DNA of 64,000 nucleotides, from positions 48,093,229 through 48,157,228 of the forward strand of contig CM067348.1 of NCBI GenBank assembly GCA_034190875.2, read 5' to 3'. Under the pieces are notes generated by a model, which was not told the origin of the DNA, did no database searches, and was given only the letters and a program-made list of their open reading frames with translations. The stretch comes from Urechis unicinctus. Its lineage: Eukaryota > Annelida > Polychaeta > Xenopneusta > Urechidae. Below are positions 13,893 to 27,800 of this stretch, piece after piece. The translations under genes were made by a program, and so were the position numbers. The first letter of the stretch is position 1; every line of letters begins with the position of its first letter.

Positions 13893-14184
13893 GGGCTTAT
13901 TATTTCTATGTTGTTGATGAGGTAGCCGAAGTACCCAGACCAATAGAACGTCATTTTTTTGCTAAGGAAAGTAATCTTACTCCTTTGCTGTAATGGTGTT
14001 AACAAATACACATAGCTAGTACATATTTGTACCGGTAGCTTTTATTACTCTTTATAATTTGACATATTACTTCCGGCTGCCCTCCAATAACTATTTGTAA
14101 ACCTGTTTACTTATGCATATTATGTGTTTCGCTAAAGCTGCGTATGGTAATATATGGATTTATATACTTGTTACTAATATGAAT

Positions 14185-14390
14185 CCCACGGCAAGCAATA
14201 TCCGAGTAACGTTCTGTGTCGGTCAAATCACGACGGGTGCTTGACTGGCATACACAGTCACTAAGTACATATCACCCACACCATGTCATATACGTATGAT
14301 GATATCTGAATGTCTGTAGCAGGATAATGAAAACTGTCGGACACAATGGCAGCAGTTCCAGAAACAATGTAAGCCGTGATTGGATATTAA
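14185..14390. repeat. R2 repeat, copy in duplicon A (internally shortened)
   Basis: Begins CCCACGGCAAGCAATATC and continues through the TCTGTGTCGGTCAAATCACGA and GATATCTGAATGTCTG blocks to AGCCGTGATTGGATAT. About 85 bp holding the TCGTCC and GCTAGCCAT landmarks, present in the B and C versions, are missing near 14,335. Confidence 0.6.
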
Positions 14391-16540
14391 TTGTGTTTAT
14401 TTAGCTAACATGGTGCAGAAATAAGCTTTAACTAGCCTTCCATTGGATAAGAACAAAAATTACGTATTTGACAAAGCCTCGTGTTTTACTAACCATTGGT
14501 TTGGTAAGATATTTTTCTCGTGTACCGCAAAGGTTTTACGCAAAACTATTGAATGTAAAAATAATTCGTCTTAATTATCATAAGATTGATTTCGTTCTCT
14601 TGTGATACACCATCATTCATTTTAAACTGATAGAACTCAAATGGTAACTGTGATGCGCAATTGTACAGCCAATGTTAACCTACTCGATGACAGTCACAAC
14701 ATTATGAAGTAGATTATGTCAATCCTGCCGTTTAATGCATTAGTCAATCACATGAAAAACAATCATTGCACTACATGATCCTCTTAATGTTGTTGTGCCT
14801 TAACGGTGTAACGCTAAAGGCATTTCCATCGATTTAAGAAAACGTTGTTAATGCTGACCTCAGTATGTTCTACATAGCAAGGATTTTGCATGCAATTGCT
14901 ATGGCTTCAAGACTTTGTGGCACTTGTCCGAGATTATTTTTTTTATTTGGCACTATTAACTTCTTATGTTTTGTAAAAGTCATGCTGACAATAGTATCTA
15001 CGAAGAGCATAACATAAGGAACAGCAGCTGGTTACTTTAAAATGAGTGTTTGTTGTTGTTCTTTTAATATAAGTGCAGTGCATATTTTGTTATTATAGAA
15101 ACGTACTTGTCACCTTATATCATTTCAATTATACTACGCATCTTCTAATAATGTCGCAATGCTTAAATGTCATCAAGTCTCCCCAAACTACAATCCGACC
15201 AGATACAGCCTAACTAATCTATTCATAGGAGATGGTTGCATCCTTACGAAATGTATAAACCATCGTTCCTTCTCGGTGTTACTTTGCCATATGCTTGCGT
15301 TGATAATGTGTGTCAGAATGTTAAGCCTACACATCTACCGTGATTTATGGACCAATTACTTTTGTTAGGCTGATTGGAAAAATGTTTACAATCGTGGACG
15401 AATTTAATACATATGCTTTGCCGGATAATTTTCACATGCGTTTAACATTCTGCGTTGGGAGGTATGATAATGTTCTTGTTTAAACAAATGTACTTGATAC
15501 TTACTTGTGGTAATATCTCTGTTAATTTTGCGTCCACAAATACACTTCGGGATCGGCTTACCCTATTAAAAAGGCAGTAGCAGATTCAGTTGCAGATTTT
15601 ACTTGCAGTTGGATACTTCCAATTATATGTTTGTGCAACAACCAAATGCAAGCCGATCTGTTAAGTTGCAACAAATATGTCATATGGCTTAGTAGCTTGG
15701 GATATGGTGCTGATGCAAATTATCTATGATATTCTCTGCATTGTGCCATGAAATATCCAAGGACGTTTGCTCGCACCTCGATGGACACTAAATAACTCGT
15801 AACACCGACTATCGCCAAAATTAAAACAATTTCGTCATCAATACATTGTATTGTCCATCGTTTAAATCCTATTCTATACTTAATTCATGGACAGGTGCAA
15901 GTCCTGGTAGAGTAAAAATAGTGGAGTTATATGTTTTACCTGATAAAGTGTACAAGTTCGTTGTTTACTTTGGCCAAATATATTCTACATCAACGGAAGT
16001 ATTCGATGCTAAAATGCTAATATCAAATTTAGTTCGGTATATTGTGCTTTCACGCAAGCAATCTTGCGTTACCATTTGAACCATGATATTTATCTTGGGT
16101 ACCACAAATAAACAGTTCAAACGACTCCCTTCGGGCTCAGATTTATAAATGTATATATTTTCCGCTTGAGTTTAGCAAATGCAATTAACGTAGAAGAAAT
16201 TCTTCTGTAATGATTTCAACAGCTGCGATCAATAAAGCGCTTCAAATGTAATGTACAGTGTAAACCATCAATCGTGCATTGATTGAGATGTGGCATTAGA
16301 AAGTATAGTTTTCCCTTGTTGATCGGAATATTTAAATAATCATTAAGTACTGGTGACTATATATTTGTGGCAGTGACATCTATAATTCTCTACTATCGTA
16401 CCTGTCGGACCAGTCGTACCTTTATTAGTTATAATAAAACCCTGTTGATAGTTACACATCATGTGTGCTGCTTAAACAGTAATGCATAGTATATTGATTT
16501 CAATCGTATTTGTTCTTGTATTATCGTTGTAGTATGACGC

Positions 16541-16830
16541 CCAGGGCAAGTAGCTGTCAATCGCGCACATCAGTAGAACATTTCTGTATCCGTCAAATCG
16601 TGAGAGCAAGTATGCTAGTAGAACTGATCTACCATATGATATCAAGTGTGATTGATTCAAATCGGATTGTCTGCAACGCTAGGCGTAATTTACTATGTCC
16701 CCTTCCGAACATAAGCGCTGCTAGACATTAGGTCGCCTGCTTCCCACTGTGTTAGACAAAACGGCAGCTACCCCCGAAACACTTTCTCAACAAAGATAAC
16801 TGCATGCTAATCATAGCTGTAATTGGATAT
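16541..16830. repeat. R3 repeat, copy in duplicon A
   Basis: Begins CCAGGGCAAGTAG, has TTCTGTATCCGTCAAATCGTGA (compare R2), CGGATTGTCTGCAACGC (compare R1), then CGCTGCTAGACATTAGG, CGCCTGCTTCCCACTGTG, AGACAAAACGGCAGCTA and TCATAGCTGTAATTGGATAT. It links R1 and R2 into one family. Confidence 0.65.
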
Positions 16831-18564
16831 AAAAAGTTTCTATATAAATTACAGTGTGCTTCAACTGGCTTCAGCTGGAATTCTTTTGATAATGAACAAG
16901 AATGATGTATGGAGAAAGGGCCTAGTATTAAGCTCATAGTTATTTGGTTTGGGAATAACTTATTCGCTTGCAAACCACAACCTGTCACGTAAAAGTCCAA
17001 ACCATCATTTCTCCTAAGTTGACTAAACATATTGGCAGGCTCGGACTCTATTTAGCTCATTACCCTTGTTATAGGGGCCACATTCGTCCGAAAAGATTAT
17101 GTGTTACCAAATTGGTTTACAAAACATTTAGTCGGAGACCAGCAGAGTGCACTTGTTTTCGTCCGTTAATGCATCTGGTTCATTGGTTGAAAAATTTAAT
17201 ATCGCATGTAATTCAATCGCGTGACAATTTGTTTAATTCTAGGGAGTGGCTCATGTCAACAGAAATTAATGTGTTTGTACTACAGCAAATGTCGTTTTAT
17301 CCATTTGTGTAGGTGCCGATAATTGGTCGGAATGTTTGGTGGCTGGAACGAAGAGTGGTGAGGTTAATTATCAGTGGTCCTCTCAGTATGATACCAAACT
17401 TGTTTTAGCGGCTTTCTTCATGTCGCGTTGACCACTATCTGTTCTATCAGATCCTAAAGGGTATTGCTCAGCTAGGCAAGTGAGAGTATGATATCACCCG
17501 TTGTGTCCACTTCTACGTCCGTATTCTTCAATCATTTCCAATCGTATGATCGATTGCGATCAATCTTCCTGCTGCCTTAAACCACAGCATATCCTAATGT
17601 CAAGGACCTATGTTACATTTTGTGTAAATGATAAGCTGATTGGCAAATGTTGTTTCTTGGAAATGCTTGATATTTTCCCCGATATTTTCGCAAATGACAC
17701 ACCCACAGCTTGCAGTAACAACATAGGTTATGATGAAAGGTAAGCTTTCCATCACGGACACATAGCTATTATTTGATTGACTTATTTAATTAATGTAATT
17801 TGTTGGAGTTAACTTATAATCATCGGAACGTGTCAATAAATATCAACAAACACGTTTGTACGTCCGATTAATGGCATCGTACAATGCGGTCGTTTAAGTG
17901 GTTGCGTTTTCCAAGACAAACAAGAGGATTCAAAATCGGCCTCCGAATATTTTGTTATCTCGCAACAAGCCTCATAAATATTGCCATTTATTCACCATCG
18001 ATAATAACTGTACATATTTCCACAGCGATCATCGCCCATCGTTTGCATAATAAACATAAGTTTTTATTTTCGGCTGCCTGGTTTTGCTTTTATGTGTAAT
18101 GTAAGTTGCCATTCTAAATTAAGTCATTCAATATTTTAATCTTGGATTCATTGAAGTTAATCGACGATGAAAATGGCTTGCCAATTAACAGTCAGTACAT
18201 TAAATTAAGGTGGAGGTGACCATATTATATTAAAACGATGACCTAAGAGGATACCTCTGTGCGTTGTCATTTTGTAATATACCTGTGTTGTCATTTGTCG
18301 ATATGCACTTATTTTATGCTTGATAATATCCGTTTGGTTTTGATAATGGACGAATATTGCTTAGTGCTAATTTACAAGAAATATATGTGCCGATTCATCT
18401 CATGTCGATCAACATTATTTGTTGCATCCCAATAACAATTTCTGAACATTGTGTATAGTATTGCAATCCGACAGGTTAGTCTAAAGACTGTCGGTACTCA
18501 AGGTGACCTTATGTGCAGTCATCTCCGCGGTAGGTGTTGCGAAGTTTCCATCAGGTAATAGATT

Positions 18565-18576
18565 ACATCATGATGT
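18565..18576. other. 12-bp perfect palindrome
   Basis: ACATCATGATGT, kept at the matching position in duplicon B (about 35,208). C is deleted here. Probably chance, but it could be a dyad binding site. Confidence 0.5.
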
Positions 18577-18999
18577 CGAATTAAAACACAAATGGGACAC
18601 ATGCGCTTATGATTTGCCCTGCGAGTGTACTAGTAGTTAGGCCATAATTGATTCGGTTCTGCCTACGCTCCCTGTCTGGTGTGCATTATGCGTCCTGTTT
18701 TACAATGCTTAGTTGCCGTGGCAAATGGGTTCATACTGAGATTAGCAAAATAAAAAGGTACAAGACAATGCAAACCCCGATAATATGAAAGGCAAATACA
18801 GGTATACACGCGATGATGTAGCTACTCTTGTGCAGTAGCTTGTAATGTTTAATGCATTTAAGTACACTACGGCATGCAAAGTTGGACGAATCTGGAATGA
18901 GCCAACGGCTAACGCGACTAGGTATAATCATGTCTGCTTCTTGTGTTAAGGCATGCATATTGTTTCAATGCTGAGCAATCACTACTACACAGGTTGGTT

Positions 19000-21780
19000 G
19001 ATTAATCGGCGATGTGTCTCTCTAAATTATACATTGTCATTTACGTAATCGTGCGACACATAATTGATTGTCTGCAAGCCGAATCATCACGTTTATGCGT
19101 TGTAGTAAAAATACATAATATATGATTGACTATCACAAGAAAACACTGGTAGAATGTGTGATTTAATACATTGACTGTTTATGCGACCATAAATCAAAGT
19201 TATAATTGTGATTGTATCAACGAGTTGATTGCGCTCGAGATGTGTTCTACGCTAGTCAATCGTATATCACCGCTGTAAAATAAGCATGGTGATCCTATTT
19301 GAAGGGGAAACACAACCTAGAGCTGAGCCTGCAAGGCATGATATTACCAATAAAACGGTGTTGTTCAGGCAACAGTATATTACATAGTGATCATGCTGGC
19401 AGATCCACGCTCACTGTGTTATTACTAAATTAATGTGATTGCAATGCTTAGGTTTACCGATATCTTGGAATACTTGACTTGCATTTATGTGAACTGGCGT
19501 CAGTGTCGAGGTTGCAGCTCAATCTAAATGCATGTTTCACACTCAATGCCATGCATGCATACAATAATTTATATTGAGAGCGCATAGTTATGCTATGTTT
19601 ATATGTTACTTGTTTCGAATATCAATGTGCATGAATTCACACTATCATATATGCAAGCAATTTTACGATATTTGTCCCAGTGGGTTATATTGACAGCGCA
19701 TAGTTATGTTATGATTATCTGTTACTTGGTTCGAATATCGTTGCAGATTGATTCACCCTACTATACATATAAGTAGTTTTACGATATGCGTACCAATGAT
19801 CCAATGTCGCCATCGATTTAAATCAGCCACCGCCTTAATGTAATGATTCTGTGATTGTACACAAACTTTTTACCCTACATCTGCGTTGTTTGATCAACAT
19901 GCAGCAACGCAAAGCTTCACTCGCGCGAAACTATGTGTTATCTTGCTTCTTGGTTTGGAGCTGTAAGTAATCGGTAAACACAGTGTGTTACAATGACACA
20001 TTGCGGTTCTAAGAACGGCAGCACTGAACCAGTGATAAGAAACATTAGCTGGTTTACATTTGATTGTACTGAAGACAACTTGTCGGGAAAGAAGTAAAAG
20101 GGCTTTGAGTAAGGTTCTGTGATAACGTTTCCTGGTATTTGATGGTTGAACTAGTGACGCAGCAAATGTATGTGTGGCCAACATTGACGTCAGTCTGACC
20201 ATCTTCAGAGACACTAACGAAACCAAACCGTTTTTATCTGACATGTTGGAATATGCCTGGAGCGTAATGTTCTGCGTAGAACTGTCCCATGCATTAATTA
20301 TGAGGGTTGAAGCCGAAACGCATGGTACTAAAAAACAGTTTCCCGTCTACACGTTAACTAAAGTTCACTTCGCTTGACAGGAACGTCCGCAAATATCATA
20401 AAATGTCGTCCCTCATCGAGCACACCACAGCACCATCTATTCAGTCAATGCCAGAATTGTGTCTAGAGGTTTGCTATACAATTCAATTCATATTGTGCTT
20501 TTCGTTGTAGCCATCACGCATGCTAGTCAGGTTGCTTTCCACTCTTCTTTAGCGTTGCACACTATCCATGCATTTGAACTGGAGTACTTTTTTCAGCATT
20601 TCACATTAAAATATATTTCTTGCTTCCATACAAAACAAAAAATTAGCGTATTCAGCAAATTGGGTTACAAATGTTAGAAATTGATGCATTATTCCATGGA
20701 ATCCCTTTACAGGCCATTAACGCCTCGATTATATACATTTAAGCAAAAATAGTCTAGATCAAAGAACATGTCGTTAAGCCAATCATGCTTTGATATTCAT
20801 GCAAACTCATTGTTTGATATATCTATTCAGGTTATGGTTTATGACTCATAGGGAATCCAAAAATTGTTGTAGGCCGACACTGACTACGGAATAAATGGAT
20901 GTTGCGTGAGTTTTCAGTTTGGTTAATGTTCACAAGTGGACGTGGCAATGCATATAAATTTGTTCACAATGAGTTTGTTTGCCTCCTAATTTGTCCGAAG
21001 GAGGTCACAAAATAGATGAGTGTAATGGTTTTGAAATTCTTAAATTGGGTGGGTTTTTTCAGAGCTCAATATTATCGCGAACGGGGGTTTGTGTACATTA
21101 TTTTGAAAATGACTTATTTAGGATGCTGTATGTAGATATGCATTTTGAGACAAGACCGTCACATGGGGTACTTTTCAGTTTCACTTGAGCGAATATAACG
21201 TAGTCCAAGCGCATTTAATCTCACCAGTATGAAAGTGGCTTATACTGTTCGCAGAAAGGTCCTACAGTAATTGGAGACCATAGTTGAGACGAAAAACTGA
21301 CGTCAATATTGGCCACAAATACATTTACTGCGTCATAACTTCATCTGTCCAATACCATGGAACATTACCACAGAATATTACTCAACGCCTTTCTACTTCG
21401 TTCACGCCCAGTTGTCAGCAGTAAAATCCAATGTTAATATTTGGACTACTTTCCTCCAACTTAAGCTTCCACTTGATGGTCGGTGCTTGGGATCCTGATA
21501 TTACATCTGAAGCGTGTTTTACTGTTGCTATGGCGATCCACCCAAATAATATGATGTCGCTGTACGTTGCCACGTAGACAGGATCGTAAACTTGCACTGC
21601 GAGCATTGCTATTATTTGAGTCTTGCTACGTTTATGTCATCCCATAAAGTGGGCAGGCGATGCAGTTTTGCAATGCTGGCATCCCAATTGATAAATCGTG
21701 GGTAAGTGATTTTTGTTCAGTCTGCTGAACCGGATGCCACACACATTCGTCATATCCTATACCCAGGACCCCCACCCCCT
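19000..21780. other. near-identical core of duplicon A (matches 35,640-38,430)
   Basis: Over this stretch A and B differ at only a handful of bases per 500, clearly fewer than in the left part of the unit. C differs far more. The open frames preserved here between A and B (such as 19,894-20,244 on the minus strand, 116 codons) are therefore uninformative about coding, and C breaks them. Confidence 0.7.
19569..19800. repeat. two tandem copies of a 116-bp unit, duplicon A
   Basis: The first unit starts at 19,569 with TTATATTGAGAGCGCATAG and the second at 19,685 with TTATATTGACAGCGCATAG. Both go through TGTTACTTG(T/G)TTCGAATATC and end near TTTTACGATAT. The units differ at roughly one base in five, so this duplication is older than the A/B split. 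Confidence 0.85.
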
Positions 21781-21866
21781 CCATTGATTAATTACTGTTC
21801 CATATTATTGACCTCATGTCTTGTAGGGGTACTGACCCGTATGGTATTTTTTTTGGGGGTGGGGGG
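21769..21866. other. complementary C-rich and G-rich tracts, duplicon A
   Basis: CCCCCACCCCC at 21,769-21,779 and GGGGGTGGGGGG at 21,855-21,866 are reverse complements separated by 75 bp, with an eight-T run just before the G tract. They could pair as a stem, and the G tract might join other G runs in a quadruplex. The same arrangement recurs in B and C. Confidence 0.75.
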
Positions 21867-24800
21867 TGGTTGTCACGAATAGAGGGTATTGCAACTCGTG
21901 CTATTTCGAGCATGACGAACAGTAACAGACTAGATAAAAGGAAGGCTTTGGCATCAAAAAGATTTTGTTTTTTACAACCATCTTCAAATTGAAGAGGAGG
22001 ATCACAATTGCTTTTAAGTGGTCACCTGTTTAGTGTTATACGGCACGTAGATTTGCTGTATGGAAAAACAACTACTTTAGTTGCATAGACAAAGTTGGTA
22101 TCACATGTCCCATTGCCAGCATGCTGATGGACATGCATTGCACTCTGAGTTGCTGTCTATAATAATGTATTACTCAGATGGGATATAACTCCAAAAGCTA
22201 TGGGAAGTCACAATATGTAAATCAATATGCGAAGTAACAATAAACAGGCAACCTGCGTGGAATGCGGCGATTTCATCCATTAGACAGAATTGGATAATAT
22301 TCGAGAGTTTGTTTGCTTTTACACACGATAGCAGTTACTGTTATCCCGTTAAATAGTAGATACCGTTACGCAAAAACGGCGCCAATGATCACATAAGCTG
22401 GGATAGTCTGAGCTTCATCTTCATTATCAAGACACGGCCATTCTGTGTACCAATTTGTGATAGCTCTCTGCGATATGAGACGGCTGTATTAATGCCACAG
22501 TTTATGTGTAACTGGCATCAAGTTTTGGCTGACAGACATGATCTTCATTAAATTTGCGCGATCATAGACATATAGTTATCATCAGCGATGTTGGAGGCGG
22601 CATTTAACGCGATGGTCTTTTAATAGCTAACAAAGCCTTTTTGGATTGTTGGTGGGGATACAATTTCATATACAAAATCATATTCATAATAATGAAATAA
22701 TGATATAACTTTCAGTAAACTCGATGCACAAATTGCAGAAAGTCGCAGAATCTTAAAATATGCATCGTTTATTTGCTGTGTTCTATTATAGTATTCCAAT
22801 GCTCTGTGGATTGTCAATCATAACAAGTGACTTAACAACTGCAAGTTTGCTGACCGAATCACAGATCTAGCTCATGTTCAAAACGGTCAGTGATTAATTA
22901 AAAGCGATCGCCAAAATATTTGGCGTTATGAGTTTTGTGCAAAGTCGACCGTACCAACGATTGTAAGCCACTCTGTCGTATGCGAAGAACGCAAATAACA
23001 GCTACATGATGAGCAACATCAAACTAATGGAGATCAAACGAAACTTACGTCAGCGATTAACCTACCTTTTGTTGTAGATAGGATTATCCGCTCGCTTTAA
23101 CCTTACTCATTGGCTGCGACCAAGATTCACAAACTGTGTTTTTCCATGCAAATTAAGAGGAATAATTTAACCACGTAGTCCAAGGGATGACGTAGAATAA
23201 GGTATTCTTCGCCAGCATGTTATCGAGCATCGAAAGGATTCAGCGTAGAAGTGCTACGTGATGTCGGGTTTATATATGAATATTTGAGCTGCTAGCAATA
23301 GAAATAAATTTCCGTTGCTTGAAACGAATTCAGATTGTCAGATTGATATGGTAGTATTGCTTGTAGCTATTTACCCTTATCCTGTTGGTTAACGTATTAT
23401 AACAGCTCGCACTAAACCTTCCTCGGAGCAAATGTTTGTTTGCACCGAGTGGAAATTGTGGCAGTTAACAAAAGGCGATTCGAGTAGTCACATTGGGCAG
23501 ATACGGACGTTGAACATATTTAGAAAACAAAACTATGGCCGTGATATTGCGCCAGATTGAAACATTTATTTTGAGTAGAACCACCCTCAAGCCATTTGAT
23601 TTATCTGAACAATTTTCCGAAGATACTTGTAACGCCATGGATGCACAGTATGGACGGTTGTCGATACGGACAACGAGATCTGCTAGATATCTCTAACCAT
23701 CTGTATAATACCATTGTGTTGAGTAAATCATTAATCCTGCCATTATACTGGCCGCCTGTTCGACGCAGCATGGCAGCCGAAATGATAGCTTGCTGTAAAT
23801 ATCCGCAGATTGATTGAGGTAGGTTATTGCCAAAACGGTTTTGCAACATATCTGCGCAATGTCAATGCATTATACATTTCGAAGCGATCTTTAATATACT
23901 GCATCTACTTGAAACAAGTGCTGTGATTTTAGTCATGTGGACAAGTCATCTAGTTGCTTTATAGAAGCTGTGTACATACATCAACAACAGCTGCGCACCG
24001 CGGTTATTGGAAAGAAGGAGGGACGTCTGCAAGGCCATAACTATTTATAATGTGGAAATATCAGTAAAAATGAATTGAATGGTATCGCAAAATCTCTGAA
24101 ATCACTGTGCTAGTCAGCAAGAATTTGTAATGATTGCAATCGGTTTTTGTGCTATTGCATTCGGTCTTCACGAGAGCAATGCTTGTGACATGTTATAGCA
24201 ACTCTTCAAAATGTGTCGCGAATGTACACCTGGCTATGTGTAGAACCCATTAGACCCACACTACATTAAGGTCGTTCTGAATGATGACATGAATGTATTG
24301 TTCATGCCACCTATTATCACTCCCCAGAGTATGCAATACGCATGCAAAATATTTACATATTCCTTATTGTCTCTAAAGAAATGCTTGATGAAATTGGCAT
24401 TTCAATTATTTTTCAAAAGGAAGGAATATCACGACAAATGTTGACGATGGATTAGAAAATGCAATGTTATGCGGAAACTTAAATGACATTGGACATCCGT
24501 TGAATATCAGAAGCAGCTTGCATCATCAATCTACATCTGATAATCCGAATGTGGCAACTTGATCATCAATCGTGTTGGCTTATATGGTTGCTTCTTATAT
24601 ACGTTAATCGACTCCACGTTCGTTCAACAAAATCACAGTCAATAACATGGAATGCTTTACGACAATGATAGATCAGATACAACTGCATTTGCGGAGAAAA
24701 TAAAGCAACATTCAGTGAGGGCAAATCTATCGTTAGTAAAATTTGACCGCCAATTTTATTTTAAACTATAGGTCACTAGAAACGCTTATATATTGTCATA

Positions 24801-27800
24801 TACAACACTAAAGGTAACATAGAGTGACAGAGACCTATCACTAAAATTCTCATTCTCGTGTGGTGTTAACTGCTGTAGTAGACCCATGTGCACAGTAGTG
24901 ATTAATAAACATCATGAAAAGCAAACTGAATGTGGCTTGAATGCGCGAAATGAATGCAGAAATTAGCACAGGTATTGTGCAACTACCCGTCATGAGCGTG
25001 GTAACATAAAAGGGTAAGCGTCTATCAGTAGACATTACATTCTGTGTCAAATATGTCTTGATCTATGTTACTCAGATATAGCCTTTTCGGTTTATTTTGT
25101 TGGTTTATAATCCACGCAGAGGCACATGATGAGACAGGTAGGTGGGTACGACCACATAAGCTTGTTTTTGGTATTGTGAATCCTGAATGAATGCTGACTG
25201 CAGTTGCATTAATTTTAATTATTTAACTCATTATAGTCATACGTAGATCAGGTCAATAATAAGTCGGACATCCAAGAGCATGCAAATTGATCTGCACTTT
25301 ATTGCAAAACAATGAGGTGGTATTTTGTTGTTTTATATCTACCAAACACTGCCGCTTGGTGTGAATTTAGTATACCAGCCCGCCGAATAGCTTACGGTAT
25401 TGAATTTAACGCCGCATTCAAGGTTCACTATGCAAATGGCGTTGATATTCCAATTACACAACGATAGCTGCAGTAACACTCAGATTAATACAGACTACTA
25501 GAAAACACTGATTTATTTTGTTTACAAACGTGCGCCGGGTGTTGCTTCTTGACAAGGGATAGATGATTTAGTTGATGGCTAGGCCAACCCTGTGCGACCA
25601 TTGAAATGATCTATTATGTTCCTGTTTGAATTCTTTCTCTATCTCTCAGTTAATTTTCTGATTGCATGCCTACATATCATCAAACGATTTAGGCCAAAAA
25701 AAGCAATATAATAATCTCTCTTTTCCATTACCGCCACTCCCACTGATAACTTAGTAGTGGTTTGTATTGGTCCAGTGGTGATCATCACTCAATGTCGCAC
25801 CAAATTTAGCAGCTAGCTTACCCATAGCTGCAATTACTTTATTTTAGCAACCGTGGGAGGCAGATTGATTCGATTCGCACGGAATAGGGCTGAGCGGCTG
25901 ATGAAATAGACTACGTACGCTGTAGGATTGCAGCATACTCAAGCAAGCGGGAATTGCAATCATCAGATTGTTTAGTTATCCTTGGTATTCGAATCCCTTC
26001 ACATATCCGTTATCAAATAAAACAAACATGCAAAATTACAAACATCTGCCACATTGTCAACTTTCTACTAATCCTCGCGTAAAAAAAATTTGGTGATATA
26101 TGCTGTGCGGATGAATAGCAAAGCAGCTTCCCAAATCGTTAATGCCTTAATTAGTTCGTCACATATCATCATGACAAGAGTCGTTTTTTACTGAGAGATG
26201 GACTGGAGAATAGAGACTATTCGCTAGTAGAAGCTACCTGAACAGATTGCGCTTGGTTACATACAAAGACGGTTACATTTTCATAGTGCACTGAATATGA
26301 TAATGTTGTCAAGCGTGGAACACCAACAGCCTGGTTGTTGAAATTGGATATATGGCTAGCTTACGATTATCAAAGTTTAAGATTGCAACAAAACCAATCA
26401 TTGAGACTAAATGATAATTTGCAAGACAAAACATCTGTATCTTCATTCCCCTTTATTAGTCCTTAATTATTTCGTTACTTAGCAAAATAAATATCAAATA
26501 TCAATCAGCTATGCTGTGAAATGTGTGCAGACCAAGTTGTTTGGTCATGCATTGCAACACCACCCCTACCTGTTCGGAGCTATAAAGCAACTCAAAAACT
26601 ATATTCACTGGCTGTGGTCATAATTATTGTGCATTTTTTGGTGCACATGTGAGTATTGAGATATGTATGATTGATGACAATTACGTTCTGGATTCAATCA
26701 GAGCAACGCTAAATGCAAAAGTTCTGCCGGTTGTGATTAAATGACATGGTTTAGCAACTTATTCTTTGGTGTGGTCTAGTGTAAAAGTATTAGTAGCCTC
26801 TGCTGTGAGTGCAATTCGTCTAGCTAGTTATTCCAGGTCATGCCCTATAGCATCGATTACTGGTGTGGATAACTGTTTTATGATCTATGGAAGAAGGAAT
26901 CTATTTCAATTGTGACAAACACGTTAAACATCGTTTATTAGTTTTTCTTCATATTCCTGTAATTGCATTCAAATGATTTTATGATCGGAAGTAGCAATAC
27001 CGGAGAAAGGTAAGAAAAAACATTGTCAGATTCCAATCGCATGCTTGCTGGTGTAAAGGACAATTCGGTGCACTGTAATGACAGTATGCTACGCAAGGGG
27101 TCATTGACGCGATCATACTAGGGCTGCGCATTATGAGCCCCGTGCTATTTAAACCCTAACAATTCATTTTAGCCTAGTTGCCGCATGCTTGGTGCTGAGC
27201 CGTTAAAGGGATAATTGATATACGGTAATGTTATCTCTTGCTTATTGAACGCGGTCTACTGTCCAACCGTGCGACTGCTTAAACGCTACATACTTCATAT
27301 AAAATATCCGCAATCGGTTGAACATCTATTTGTTGGAATGCGGTTTGAAAATAAGTTGGTTTGAGTAACACAAAAGTCAAGCTATTAATTATGATTCTAC
27401 AGCAGACAACTGGTCCTAATGGAGACACCAGAGCATTATGCAATATTCTGTAAATACCTCATCGTCATCGGATGGTGGATTCAATGATGCAGTAATGCAG
27501 TCTTCCCGTCATCAGATAAATTGCAACTAACGAAGTCAAACGGTTTCTATATTCCATGTCAGAATCGGTATATTGTGTAACGTTCCGCGTCCCAAGCTTC
27601 GTTGTGAGCGGAAGGGCCCACATAAAGCATATTGTCCATAAATATCCAACACTGGTATTGTAATGAGCGCACCCACTATAACGAACTGGTAGTAATGTTG
27701 TAGTAGTGGAGGCAATCCTATTGAATGATTTTGACTAATAAGCCACCAGTACCGCATTTGGATATAATACTTTTTACAGGATGATCTGATGTGCTGAGAA

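Noticed and set aside
19728-19745. GGTTCGAAT word resembling a tRNA B box.
   Set aside because: The bases on either side cannot form a T stem, and no A box, acceptor stem or anticodon arm is nearby.
19894-20244. 116-codon minus-strand frame, almost identical in duplicon B (36,536-36,886).
   Set aside because: It lies in the near-identical A/B core, so conservation is uninformative, and the frame is broken in the more distant copy C.
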